Shown here: positions 17,773-25,832 of the stretch, one piece after another
How the letters are laid out: every line of letters begins with the position of its first letter
Numbering within the stretch: the first letter of the stretch is position 1
Made by a program: the position numbers and the translations under genes
The notes under the pieces: model-generated
Told to the model about the DNA's origin: nothing
What the model saw: the letters and a program-made list of their open reading frames with translations, nothing else
Databases searched by the model: none
Assembly: GCF_000376105.1 (NCBI RefSeq)
Contig: NZ_AQWM01000035.1
Location: 1 to 36,358 of the forward strand
Origin: Asticcacaulis benevestitus DSM 16100 = ATCC BAA-896
GTDB taxonomy: Bacteria > Pseudomonadota > Alphaproteobacteria > Caulobacterales > Caulobacteraceae
DNA: 36,358 nucleotides
Reading direction: 5' to 3'

Positions 17773-18090
17773 TGTTCGTCTCCCTGGCATTGCGCCGAAC
17801 CTGCGTACATTCGTTTGCGATGCAATTTGATCTAACTGGCCACCGCAGTGCGTGAAACGCACCGCCCGGCCATCTGCATATAATATAATACAATTAGCAG
17901 ATCAACTCATTCATATTATCATACTCTCATAATATGGAACAATTGTATTTTCGCCACATGCGAATAACAAACCTTTAAAGCGGAAAGGGAAATTGACTAT
18001 AATGGCACAAGCTGCAGCATTAAGGTTGTACCACTTGGGTCGCGCGTCGAGCGCCCACCTTAGAACTGTTGTCGAAAAAAGTGCCCCCCG
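17773..18090 (-). promoter_or_regulatory. Promoter region of the receptor-halogenase operon with AT-rich inverted repeat
   Basis: No gene is present. The 17875-17960 stretch is markedly AT-rich compared with its surroundings. It contains CATATTAT (17912-17919) and ATAATATG (17929-17936), a perfect 8-bp inverted repeat with a 9-base spacer, about 140-165 bases upstream of the receptor ATG. It is a reasonable operator or UP-like element. The ATATT/AATAT core recurs in the dyad before the GntR gene (21757-21774). No unambiguous -35/-10 was assigned. Confidence 0.4.
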
Positions 18091-18112
18091 AAACGTCCTC
18101 TACGGGAGGACG
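18091..18112 (-). terminator. Probable terminator of the LacI-EamA operon
   Basis: CGTCCTC (18094-18100) and GAGGACG (18106-18112) form a 7-bp stem around TACGG, nine bases after the EamA gene stop. On the minus strand it is followed by a short UUU and a CGGGGGGCAC stretch. The U-run is weak, so termination may be partial. Confidence 0.55.
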
Positions 18113-18120
18113 CGTCAGGT

Positions 18121-18999
18121 CTAGTTCACTGAGTCGTTCGTGTGTTTAAGCAGCGGCCAAATACCAGCCAGCGCAATGACTGTAACTCCGACACGTGTCG
18201 CAACGTCAGGCGTCTCGGAAAAAAAGACGAAACCGAGTCCAATGCTCCAAAGCAATTGCGAATACTGCGTTGAAGCGACGGAAAAGGCGGGGCCGCGGCG
18301 CCAGGCGTACATCAAAACGACATTGGCCAGCGCCCCACAGCTGGCATAAGCCACAATAAGCCAGAACGCACTACCGCTTGGGGAAACCCAATGGCTCACG
18401 GCGGCAATACCACTGATTGCCAAGACCGAAAGGGCTGAGGCGCCATACATCGACGCCGCACTTTCCTCGTCACGCGTGGCGTGCAGAAGAAGACCCGTGC
18501 CGGCCCCACAAAGGGCGCAGACAAGGGCCGCTAAATGGCCGGAATTGAGTTCGCGCAAACCCGGTCGCAGAACGATAAGCACGCCTAGAAAGCCGATCAG
18601 CGAAGCCAGCCAATTGAGAAGAGTGGTTTTCTCGCGAAGGCAAAATGGAATAAGCGTGGAGGTCAGCAAGGGGGCGAGGAACAAGATCGCGGCCGCTTCG
18701 GCGAGCGGCAGCCGGCTCCAGGCATAAATTCCCGAAACCGTCCCGCCAACCGCAAAACAGCCTCTGAGCAACCAGCGCCACCACCTGTGAGGACGTACAA
18801 GTTCGATGGCACTCAAGGATCGCCCCAACACCAAGGGTGACAACATAAGGGAAACTACAGCCCCGACGAATGCCAGTTCGAAGGGGGGAAGACTGGTTCC
18901 GATCCCTCGGATGCTGGCATCCCCAAGCGAGTAGAGACTGTAAGCTGCCAACCCTAAAACGGGACCGATAATGGGCTTGAAGACCGTAAACCTACCCAC
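18121..18999 (-). CDS. EamA/DMT-superfamily inner-membrane transporter
   Basis: About 292 residues from GTG at 18999, a hydrophobic protein with about ten membrane helices in two EamA repeats (GPVLGLAAYSLYSLGDASIR opens the first; AALVCALCGAGTGLLL opens the second). It shows drug/metabolite transporter features such as SRLPLAEAAAILFLAPLLTS and WRRGPAFSVASTQYSQLLWS. The in-frame extension to 19233 is rejected because it is the LacI gene in another frame and is not hydrophobic. The GTG overlaps the end of the LacI gene by eight bases, indicating translational coupling. Family members export metabolites, or in some cases import; the substrate here is unknown. Context suggests relief of sugar or galactoside-derived metabolite stress. 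Confidence 0.85.
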   Translation of the reverse strand: MGRFTVFKPIIGPVLGLAAYSLYSLGDASIRGIGTSLPPFELAFVGAVVSLMLSPLVLGRSLSAIELVRPHRWWRWLLRGCFAVGGTVSGIYAWSRLPLAEAAAILFLAPLLTSTLIPFCLREKTTLLNWLASLIGFLGVLIVLRPGLRELNSGHLAALVCALCGAGTGLLLHATRDEESAASMYGASALSVLAISGIAAVSHWVSPSGSAFWLIVAYASCGALANVVLMYAWRRGPAFSVASTQYSQLLWSIGLGFVFFSETPDVATRVGVTVIALAGIWPLLKHTNDSVN

Positions 19000-20005
19000 C
19001 GCACGAGTCCCGCACGACCATTTCCGTTGGCAACCGCTCCGAAGCCGCCGACAAACCGGCTTCCCTTCGAAACAACTTTGAAACCAGTAGCTGCCCCGCT
19101 CGTACCACGTCTTGACGAACGGTCGTAAGCGCGGGCGTGGCATGGCGAGCAAGGGCGACGTCATCATAGCCCACAACTGCGACATCCGCCGGCACATCAA
19201 TCCCCCGTCGTCGCAACGCAGCGATTGCGCCAAGCGCGATCATATCGGTCGAAGCGACGATGGCATCAAATGGAACAGAACCATCTAGCAAGTCATTCAC
19301 CGGATCGAATGCATCATCATAACCTATGTCGGCCGAGCGGATGAGACGTGGGTCGATTGGGAGGCCTGCCTCCTCGAGAGCCCATCTATACCCCCTGCAT
19401 CGCTCGGTAATAGCCTCAAATGGCGCAAGACCAAGGAAGACGATCCGTTTACGCCCTGACCTGAGCAAATGTCGCGTCAGTTTCACAGCACCTGCGAAAT
19501 TGTCGCCGCCAACGGAACAGTAAAGCTGCCCGTCAATTTCCGGCCCCCACACCACGAAGGCCCTTCCTTGCCGAAATTGTCGATTGAGGGCGCTATGGTA
19601 TTGACTCTGCCCGAGAACGATAAACGCGCCATTTGAGTTGCTTTTCAACAACGCATTTAGAGTGTCGTCATTGTTTGGCACGACATGAGCCAAGGCCAGG
19701 TCGCGGCCTCTTTCGCGCATGGCCAGTGCGATGCCCCCGAGCAGTTCAAGGATGAAAGGATCCGGAAAGACGCGCGCGCCCACCGGGGGCATAACTACGG
19801 TTACAAGGTCGACAACATGCTTCGAGCGCGGCTTTCGAAGCGGTATCGAATACTGCATGCCTCGCGCAGCCTCCATCACGGATTGTCGAACCGCCTCACT
19901 AATCACAGGATTGCCCGCGAGCGCTCGCGACGCCGTGGACGTCGAAACGCCCGCCCGTGCTGCAACGTCCTGAAGTGTAATCGTTTTATCTGGTGTGCCT
20001 TCCAT
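18992..20005 (-). CDS. LacI-family transcriptional repressor
   Basis: A 337-residue regulator. The helix-turn-helix and hinge occupy residues 10-60 (TLQDVAARAGVSTSTASRAL, then AGNPVISEAVRQSVMEAA). The periplasmic-binding-protein-like effector domain shows FPDPFILELLGGIALAMRER, a SVGGDNFAGA strand, DAIVASTDMIALGAIAALR and VAVVGYDDVALARHATPALT, the usual LacI effector-domain landmarks. A sugar ligand is expected. It overlaps the exporter gene by eight bases and is divergent from the IclR gene, with a 16-bp palindrome in the shared promoter. It is the most likely local regulator of the receptor-halogenase-galactosidase operon. Start chosen by HTH position and the GGGAG-like ribosome site upstream. 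Confidence 0.93.
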   Translation of the reverse strand: MEGTPDKTITLQDVAARAGVSTSTASRALAGNPVISEAVRQSVMEAARGMQYSIPLRKPRSKHVVDLVTVVMPPVGARVFPDPFILELLGGIALAMRERGRDLALAHVVPNNDDTLNALLKSNSNGAFIVLGQSQYHSALNRQFRQGRAFVVWGPEIDGQLYCSVGGDNFAGAVKLTRHLLRSGRKRIVFLGLAPFEAITERCRGYRWALEEAGLPIDPRLIRSADIGYDDAFDPVNDLLDGSVPFDAIVASTDMIALGAIAALRRRGIDVPADVAVVGYDDVALARHATPALTTVRQDVVRAGQLLVSKLFRREAGLSAASERLPTEMVVRDSCGG

Positions 20006-20051
20006 GCAATCTCCCTCCCGCTAGCAACCGCACCACGAGCTTAACGAGCTT

Positions 20052-20067
20052 TTATGCAATTGCATAA
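20052..20067. promoter_or_regulatory. 16-bp perfect palindrome between LacI and IclR genes
   Basis: TTATGCAATTGCATAA is a perfect palindrome placed 47 bases upstream of the LacI start and 68 bases upstream of the preferred IclR start. Such a position suits an operator that controls both divergent genes. The central AATT is unlike the central CG of most LacI operators, so IclR binding is possible too. I found no second exact copy in the window. Confidence 0.6.
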
Positions 20068-20134
20068 CTTTATCTTTGCAATTTCAGCGAGGCGACATAG
20101 AATTAGCAAAAGAGCCTTCGGATGGAACTCAGAA

Positions 20135-20989
20135 ATGTCGGTTTTCGAACAAGGGAATTCATCGGCTACAGGCGCAAGACAGTATCACGCGCCAGCGCTC
20201 GAGAAGGGCTTAGACATCCTAGAGGCATTGGCAGAAGCGGACGGTCCGATGACATTGTCAGCTGTCTCCAAAAACCTGTCTCGCTCCATGAACGAATTAT
20301 TCCGGATGTTCCAGGTTCTTATAGACCGCGGCTATCTGGCGCCCGCATTGGACGGCACAGGCTACGAACTCAGTACCAAGCTGCTAACGATTGCACGTAG
20401 CTCCCACGTCTTGCGTCAGTTCGTCAATCACGCACTTCCCCACATGCGCTCGCTTGCGGAGAGCACGGAACTCGCATGTCATGTGTCCGCAGCTGCCGAC
20501 GACCAACTCGTCGTCATTGCCTCCGTTGATGCACCTGCTGCTGTGAACTTCAGCGTTCGCCCAGGTTTCCGAAGCCACATGACGTCTTCCGCCGCTGGAA
20601 AGGTCCTGTTCGGCTTAGAAACCATGGACATGCGCGATCGACTCTCCCCAATTTTAAAGCGTAACATTGGCGATCAAAAATGGTCTGATTTTTATGAATC
20701 GGCTGAGGAAGCGCGTCGCAATGGCTTCAGCATTGCTCAGAGTGAGATTCTTCCCGGCGTCACCGATATCTCGGGTCCGGTGTTCGACGAGCTCGGCATT
20801 AAGGGCGTTCTCACCGTGCCCTTCATGCATTCCGGGCTCGGCCTGCAAATCTCCCAGGTGTCAAAACTTGTCGCTGAAAAATGTGCGGAAATCAGCCGTG
20901 AATTGGGAGCCAAAGGCCGCGTGACCGTCGACAGGTTGTCTTTACGGCCCACAGCCATGTCGCAACCATTGCTGAAGCTCGTCCGCTAA
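20135..20989 (+). CDS. IclR-family transcriptional regulator
   Basis: About 284 residues from ATG at 20135 (MSVFEQGNSS); a longer in-frame start at 20054 falls inside the palindromic operator and is less likely. Winged HTH at about residues 19-75 (APALEKGLDILEALAEADGP, LSAVSKNLSRSMNELFRMFQ, RGYL). The GAF-like IclR effector domain shows VRPGFRSHMTSSAAGKVLF, EEARRNGFSIAQSEI and VTDISGPVFDELG...LTVPF, the family pattern. IclR proteins near sugar loci often respond to sugar acids or aromatic acids. It is divergent from LacI and convergent with GntR; the effector is unknown. Confidence 0.92.
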   Translation: MSVFEQGNSSATGARQYHAPALEKGLDILEALAEADGPMTLSAVSKNLSRSMNELFRMFQVLIDRGYLAPALDGTGYELSTKLLTIARSSHVLRQFVNHALPHMRSLAESTELACHVSAAADDQLVVIASVDAPAAVNFSVRPGFRSHMTSSAAGKVLFGLETMDMRDRLSPILKRNIGDQKWSDFYESAEEARRNGFSIAQSEILPGVTDISGPVFDELGIKGVLTVPFMHSGLGLQISQVSKLVAEKCAEISRELGAKGRVTVDRLSLRPTAMSQPLLKLVR

Positions 20990-21022
20990 TTTTACAAGGA
21001 ACCAGGACGTCTCATACCGTGA

Positions 21023-21745
21023 CTATCCGTTTACAGATCGGACATCTGCCAGCGGATTCGAGTCTCTTCTGGCCTCAAGGCTCCTGCTTTCATCGTCAAG
21101 CAGCCAGCGCATCGCGGTTTCAGCGCGATTTATATCCCGCGCACGGATGGCATTTATAACCGCAGCATATTGGTCAAGATTTACGACAACTGTTGGCAAC
21201 ACATCTTTGGCAAACCGATTAAAGACCACCGACATCGTTGCCTGAAGACGGACGTAAAAGAGGTTTCCCGAACCCTCTATTACGCCATCATGTAGCCGCC
21301 TGATTGCTGAGACTTTTTCATCCTGGCTTTGAGCCAGCTTAAGATCAGCAAATGCACTTTCGATCTGAGATAGAGCCGATGGTGAGCCCAGCTTAGCCGC
21401 CAAACCGGCAGCCATTGGTTCCAGGCCCCTGCGCAAGTCCGCGTATTCCCGCAAAAAAACATCTGAATTTGGGGAATCAACAATCCAGCGCATGACATCG
21501 GCATCGAGAAGGTTCCACTTCGCGACTGGCTGGACTTGAGTGCCGACGCGAGGGCGCGAATCCAGCAGACCTTTTGCCATCAGGCTTTTGACAGCCTCTC
21601 GTACGACTGTACGACTGACACCGAAAACATCCGTCGACTCCGCCTCATTAGGAAAAGGGCGCTGGTCGTAATCGCCACGAATGATCGCAGGGCCAATTGC
21701 TTCCAGAAGACGCGCAGCCATGTTTAAATTGAGGTGTGTTTCCAT
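21023..21745 (-). CDS. GntR/FadR-family regulator resembling DgoR
   Basis: About 240 residues from ATG at 21745 (METHLNLNMAARLLEAIG); an ATG at 21754 is an alternative, and the extension to 21802 is unlikely because it runs through the operator-like dyad. Winged HTH at about residues 9-75 (NEAESTDVFGVSRTVVREAV, LMAKGLLDSRPRVGTQV) followed by WNLLDADVMRW and an FCD effector domain (YADLRRGLEPMAAGLAA, RRLHDGVIEGSGN). The SRPRxGTxV...WNLLDxDVxRW signature is shared with D-galactonate repressor DgoR and close relatives. A galactonate- or sugar-acid-sensing role is therefore plausible and would fit galactose release by GH27/GH2. No galactonate pathway enzyme is in the window. Confidence 0.88.
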   Translation of the reverse strand: METHLNLNMAARLLEAIGPAIIRGDYDQRPFPNEAESTDVFGVSRTVVREAVKSLMAKGLLDSRPRVGTQVQPVAKWNLLDADVMRWIVDSPNSDVFLREYADLRRGLEPMAAGLAAKLGSPSALSQIESAFADLKLAQSQDEKVSAIRRLHDGVIEGSGNLFYVRLQATMSVVFNRFAKDVLPTVVVNLDQYAAVINAIRARDINRAETAMRWLLDDESRSLEARRDSNPLADVRSVNG

Positions 21746-21756
21746 CGTGCCCATCC

Positions 21757-21774
21757 GTATATTGCCTAATATAC
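21757..21774. promoter_or_regulatory. Candidate operator of the GntR-family gene
   Basis: GTATATT and AATATAC form a perfect inverted repeat with a GCCT spacer, 11 bases upstream of the chosen start. The size and symmetry fit a FadR-subfamily dimer site and would give autoregulation. Binding by this protein is inferred from position only. Confidence 0.5.
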
Positions 21775-21802
21775 TTTTATCAATGAAAGAGGCAATTATC
21801 AT

Positions 21803-22486
21803 TTCATAATACCATTGTCATTGACGAATTTCTACAAGTCCTTCTCTGGTTGGCGCCAAACACCTCGATACGAACCACTTTTCCTGAGCAAAGCCCTGGC
21901 TTTCAGATATGAAAGCTAGGTATCTTAGTTGCTAAAAGGCTGCAACGGAGCTTCTAACCGCCGACATAGGCACCCTTAATAGAAGAAGAGACGTGCTGCG
22001 AAAGCACAGGGAGGCGTTGAAGGGGTGGAGGGTGAGCGGCCGCGCCACTTTAAATCCGCGGCAAAAGCAGTTCGACGTTGGTTGCTATTGCGATAATTCA
22101 ACCAGCTTTTAGGCGGGGACTTCGGCGCTCGTGCGGTTCATGGTGGCGGTGTCCCGCCATATCGCTGCTTCTGCCACACCAACGCGTGGGGCACGACCAC
22201 AGGCGTCAAGGCGGGCCTTGGCGTTACTGCGCGCACGGCGATCTCGGTCCCCCAAGGGGTAGTCGCTCTGAATGAGCGCAAAATGCCTAGGCTAAAGCCA
22301 ATATTTGTCTCGGTGCACGTCTTCGGGCACGCCCTTACCAAGCCTACAGCTCAGTTGAGGGATTTGATTTGCGACGAAGTCGGTCGACATTCGGCTTTGT
22401 CAGGATAGGTAGAAACCACGACTGAATTTTCTGAGACACTGATCGGGTGGATCAGGCCTAGAACCAAGATGATCTCAGAGCTGTTC
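21803..22486. other. Intergenic region without a recognisable intact gene
   Basis: About 680 bases between the GntR and LysR genes. The first 200 bases hold only short AT-rich sequence and a small GTGCT/AGCAC hairpin near 21992-22006. From about 22100 to 22407 one plus-strand frame stays open and reads protein-like (CHTNAWGTTTGVKAGLGVTA, VPQGVVALNERKMPRLK), but it lacks a start codon and ribosome site. It may be a gene remnant; I could not name a parent family. Confidence 0.35.
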
Positions 22487-23380
22487 TTAAGCCGGAATGA
22501 CGAAGACTTTCTCGGGAAACGAAGACTCGAGGATATCCATGAACGCCCTCACCTTCGCACCGACGAGACGACGCGAACTTTGCAACGCCCAGATTTCCAC
22601 GGGAGGCCCTGCTTGCGTTCCCCAACACGCCAGGCGGCCTGCGGTTATATCATCCTCAACCAAAAGCTTTGGCAGAAGGGCGGCGCCGGCGCCCGCCAAG
22701 ACCGCATCCCTTACCATCAGCAACGACGATAACCGCAGTACGGGATGGGGCTTAAGATAAGCCTCACCTGACTCCGACGCTATTCGCCACACCGTGCCGG
22801 CAGTCGTCGTTGACAGGAGCACGGCATTAACTTCACTGGAGCCGCTGTCAGACCCTAGGGAGGGGCGAGGCATCAGAACGGGAGCCACGACCACCCGATG
22901 ATCCTGTAGAAAGCGCCGCCCCACGAGACGTTCGTCCGCGGAAGGATCGATACGGATGATAAGATCGTAGCCATCTTCTACCGGGTCAACTATACGATCC
23001 TCGGCAACGATCTCAAGCTGTACCTCAGGATAGGCCAAGGCGAAGCGAGCGCCGATGCGCCCGAACACCACATGGGCCAGCACAACTGGCGCGCTGACGC
23101 GCAACCTGCCTCTAGGCGTCGCGGCGCCGAGGACGACCGCTTCACCCGCTTCGGCGATCTGTGACAACAATCCGTCGGTGCGTTCATGCAACTGCCGCCC
23201 CTCCTCCGTCAAACGAAGGGTATGTGATCCGCGTTCGATCAACCGGACACCAAGACTTTGCTCAAGCTCCGTCACCCGACGCGAGAGCGTTGCCTTAGGT
23301 CGGTTTGACGCGCGGCTCGCGCGGCCGAAGCCACCATGAGACGCAACCAGGTTAAAGTAGGACAAAGCCTCCAAGTCCAT
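22487..23380 (-). CDS. LysR-family transcriptional regulator
   Basis: About 297 residues from ATG at 23380 (MDLEALSYF); an ATG eight codons upstream (23404) is possible. N-terminal winged HTH (residues 1-60: FNLVASHGGFGRASRASNRP, KATLSRRVTELEQSLGVRLI, TLRLTEEG) and a periplasmic-binding-like effector domain (GRLRVSAPVVLAHVVFGRIG, VEDGYDLIIRI, VRDAVLAGAGAALLPKLL). It belongs to the large CrgA/YhjC-like group that controls a divergent oxidoreductase. It is divergent from the NmrA-like gene across a 120-base spacer holding a GAGAC/GTCTC dyad. A 91-bp piece of this gene type recurs at 25995-26085. Confidence 0.92.
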   Translation of the reverse strand: MDLEALSYFNLVASHGGFGRASRASNRPKATLSRRVTELEQSLGVRLIERGSHTLRLTEEGRQLHERTDGLLSQIAEAGEAVVLGAATPRGRLRVSAPVVLAHVVFGRIGARFALAYPEVQLEIVAEDRIVDPVEDGYDLIIRIDPSADERLVGRRFLQDHRVVVAPVLMPRPSLGSDSGSSEVNAVLLSTTTAGTVWRIASESGEAYLKPHPVLRLSSLLMVRDAVLAGAGAALLPKLLVEDDITAGRLACWGTQAGPPVEIWALQSSRRLVGAKVRAFMDILESSFPEKVFVIPA

Positions 23381-23397
23381 TTTCTCGTTCCAAATTT

Positions 23398-23412
23398 GAG
23401 ACAACCAGTCTC
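23398..23412. promoter_or_regulatory. GAGAC-N5-GTCTC dyad, candidate LysR operator
   Basis: GAGACAACCAGTCTC forms a perfect 5-bp inverted repeat of 15 bases overall, the size of a LysR box, located 18 bases upstream of the LysR start and about 90 bases upstream of the divergent NmrA-like gene. The flanks contain AAATTTG and CTAATTTG, adding to the symmetry. Confidence 0.55.
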
Positions 23413-23500
23413 TAATTTGTCATCTTTTTCACAGATTTGAAACTGCTATTTTGTTTGAAGGAGACGCGAAGTCTCGCCACAAAATCGAAGGATTTTCAAA

Positions 23501-24379
23501 ATGTCTATTCTTGTTACCGGCAGCACTGGCACAATCGGCTCACAGGTTCTCTCGGCCCTGGCGGGACAATCTGCCGATATTCGCGCCCTCACGCGATCAC
23601 CGGACACGGCGCGCATGCCTACCGGCGTCCGTCCTGTTCGCGGCGACCTGGCCGACATCGAGTCCATGCGCGCCGCACTCCAGGGCGTAAGCACATTGTT
23701 CCTGCTGGCGCCCAATGTGCCCGATGAACTCACGCAAGCCATGCTGGCTGTCAATCTGGCACGTGAGGCAGGTGTCAAAGGCATCGTCTACCTCTCGGTA
23801 TTCAAGGGCGAAACCTACACAGATGTGCCACATTTTGCCGGTAAATATACGGTCGAGCGGATGATTGAGGCCCAAGACCTCCCGGCGACGATTTTGCGGC
23901 CGGCCTACTTCATCCAGAACGACATTCGGCAGAAGGCCCCGGTTCTGGGCGCCGGCATTTACGCGTCTCCGATCGGTAACAAGGGTCTATCCATGGTAGA
24001 TATTCGCGACATCGGAGAGTCGGCCGCCAAAGAGCTCATCCGACGCGATCAAGCGCCCGTGCCGCTCGGCATCGAAGCCTATAACCTGGTCGGCCCGGAT
24101 GCGCTCACCGGAACGGATATCGCAGCGATATGGACCGAGGTGCTTGGCCGCACCATCAGCTACGGGGGCGATGATCTCATCTCGATGGAGCAGCGCATGA
24201 AAGCCATGCTGCCGGGTTGGCACGCGCTCGACCTGCGGCTGATGTTTGCGCGTTACCAGTCCGACGGCGCCATTGCCACGGACGCAGACCTTGAACACCT
24301 CACCCGTTTGCTCGGACACCCGCCGCGCTCGTACCGCGCCTTCGCGGCAGATGCCGCCGTGCAATGGGCCAATAGCTAA
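23501..24379 (+). CDS. NmrA-like / QorB-type NAD(P)-binding SDR protein
   Basis: A 292-residue atypical short-chain dehydrogenase fold. The N-terminal dinucleotide site is TGSTGTIG (6-13, GxxGxxG) followed by RALTRSPDTA, where the arginine suggests NADPH preference. RPVRGDLAD and VSTLFLLAPN follow the usual NmrA pattern, as does LRPAYFIQND. The catalytic YxxxK of classical SDRs is replaced by GKYTVERMI, common in the NmrA group. Relatives reduce quinones or azo compounds, or sense the NADP redox state. Ribosome site AAGGA precedes the ATG. First gene of a three-gene run under the divergent LysR regulator. Confidence 0.87.
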   Translation: MSILVTGSTGTIGSQVLSALAGQSADIRALTRSPDTARMPTGVRPVRGDLADIESMRAALQGVSTLFLLAPNVPDELTQAMLAVNLAREAGVKGIVYLSVFKGETYTDVPHFAGKYTVERMIEAQDLPATILRPAYFIQNDIRQKAPVLGAGIYASPIGNKGLSMVDIRDIGESAAKELIRRDQAPVPLGIEAYNLVGPDALTGTDIAAIWTEVLGRTISYGGDDLISMEQRMKAMLPGWHALDLRLMFARYQSDGAIATDADLEHLTRLLGHPPRSYRAFAADAAVQWANS

Positions 24380-24414
24380 TTCTCGTCCCCACCAATGTCT
24401 TGAGGAGACCTCCC

Positions 24415-25353
24415 ATGATATCCAACACTGAAATCTTCCATCCGCTCGACGACAAAGATGCGGTTGTCGTCGCCACGATGCGGCAGGTGCTCGCGCCCAT
24501 TAAAGGGACGATCAATAGCCCTGCCTCCAGGGGGCTGTTCGACGAGGTCATGGAGCATACCCCAGATGCGCGAGGCATGACTTACGAAGCAGGAACGGTC
24601 GGCGGGGTGTCGGGCCTTTGGTGCCTTCCCGATAACAAACGGAGCGATGTGTTTATTCTCTACTGTCATGGTGGCGCTTACATTCTTGGGTCTGCGCGGG
24701 CTTTCAGACATCTTGCAGGTCAAATCGCCGCGCGGACACGAGTGGCGACCTTCGTGCCGGATTATCGTCTAGCCCCGGAACATCCGTTTCCAGCCGCTGT
24801 GACAGACCTAGTATCTGTCTATTATGGCCTCTGCGACCTGGCGCCACAGGCGATCTCGATTGTCGGAGATTCAGCCGGCGGCGGTTTGGCCCTTGTGCTC
24901 CTGGCTCTGATGCAGGCAGAAGCCACCGCAGGTACAGTATTGGCTCCGCGAGCCGGCGTTGCGATGTCACCATGGACGGACCTCGCTTTGACAGGCGCCA
25001 GCATGACCGAGCGCGCCGAAGCCGATCCGCTTTTGACGCCAGATATGCTGAAGACGACGGCCACGCTCTATCTCAACGGTCAAAGCCCGGAAGCCCCTTC
25101 AGCCTCACCGCTCTATGGTCATCTCGCAAACCTACCGCCAATTCACATCCATGTCGGTGAAGACGAAATTCTGCTCGATGATTCGAGGCGCTATGCGTCT
25201 CGTGCACAATCAGTTGGTTCAGATGTCAGTCTGAACGTCTGGCAAGGCATGCCTCACGTCTTTCCGTCAAATATCGGCGCTCTGTCCGCTGCTGGAAAGG
25301 CACTCGATCTTATCGGTCAGTTTCTGACCGCTCGCTTTGAACTCAGCCTATAG
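24415..25353 (+). CDS. Alpha/beta hydrolase, hormone-sensitive-lipase (family IV) esterase
   Basis: 312 residues from ATG at 24415, chosen because AGGAG (24404-24408) lies six bases upstream; an upstream in-frame ATG at 24400 has none. The oxyanion-hole motif HGG (85-87, YCHGGAYILGS) and nucleophile elbow GDSAGG with Ser153 define the HSL/family IV group. The acid is Asp250 in VGEDEILLDD and the base His281 in GMPHVFP. DYRLAPEHPFPA is the conserved strand after the oxyanion motif. No signal peptide, so cytoplasmic. It would cleave short-chain esters or lactones; in this context a step in detoxifying or degrading a small organic compound. 35 bases after the NmrA-like gene. Confidence 0.93.
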   Translation: MISNTEIFHPLDDKDAVVVATMRQVLAPIKGTINSPASRGLFDEVMEHTPDARGMTYEAGTVGGVSGLWCLPDNKRSDVFILYCHGGAYILGSARAFRHLAGQIAARTRVATFVPDYRLAPEHPFPAAVTDLVSVYYGLCDLAPQAISIVGDSAGGGLALVLLALMQAEATAGTVLAPRAGVAMSPWTDLALTGASMTERAEADPLLTPDMLKTTATLYLNGQSPEAPSASPLYGHLANLPPIHIHVGEDEILLDDSRRYASRAQSVGSDVSLNVWQGMPHVFPSNIGALSAAGKALDLIGQFLTARFELSL

Positions 25354-25399
25354 TCACCCAAGGATCAAGAATCCGCCCTCTCTGCAAAGGACACAAACC

Positions 25400-25783
25400 A
25401 TGACTAAGATACTTTTTGTCGGCCAGAAGCCGGACACCGTCGACTTTTCCGATCCGGCCCTGCCGCCAGGCTTCAACGCCGAAAAAATCCAGGCGGGGAT
25501 CGACCTTGCCGCTACGCGGATCGCGGAAAAGGGCTGGCAGGGCGACATCTGCATGATTACGCCTGACGACGCGGGCCTTACGACATTGACTGCGCAACTT
25601 GCCACAACCGCCTACGACTGTGTCGTCATAGGTGGCGGTCTAAGGATGCCGCCCAAGAGCCTATTGTTGTTCGAATCCGTAGTAAACGCCGTCCACAAGG
25701 GCGCGCCAGGCGCCGCGATTGCGTTCAATACACGTCCAGAAGATACGGCCGAGGTCGCGACCCGCTGGGTCACACAACGCTAA
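25400..25783 (+). CDS. Small conserved-looking cytoplasmic protein of unknown function
   Basis: 127 residues from ATG at 25400, with AAAGG nine bases upstream; a longer in-frame start at 25337 overlaps the hydrolase gene and is rejected. The sequence starts MTKILFVGQKPDTVDFSDPA, has a Rossmann-like alternating pattern (strands TKILFVG, GDICMITPD, YDCVVIGGGL, AAIAFNT) and a glycine-rich VIGGGLRMPP. It looks like a minimal single-domain alpha/beta protein. No signal peptide or membrane segment. I do not recognise the family. Placed 46 bases after the hydrolase and probably in the same operon. Confidence 0.75.
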   Translation: MTKILFVGQKPDTVDFSDPALPPGFNAEKIQAGIDLAATRIAEKGWQGDICMITPDDAGLTTLTAQLATTAYDCVVIGGGLRMPPKSLLLFESVVNAVHKGAPGAAIAFNTRPEDTAEVATRWVTQR

Positions 25784-25832
25784 GGATCAGCTAGGGGTGG
25801 TGGCTTTCTGTTTCGCCGTCATCCCCTGCCCC

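Noticed and set aside
25314-25330. CGGTCAG-TTT-CTGACCG hairpin considered as a terminator
   Set aside because: Lies inside the hydrolase coding sequence and is not followed by a T-run; the downstream gene appears co-transcribed.
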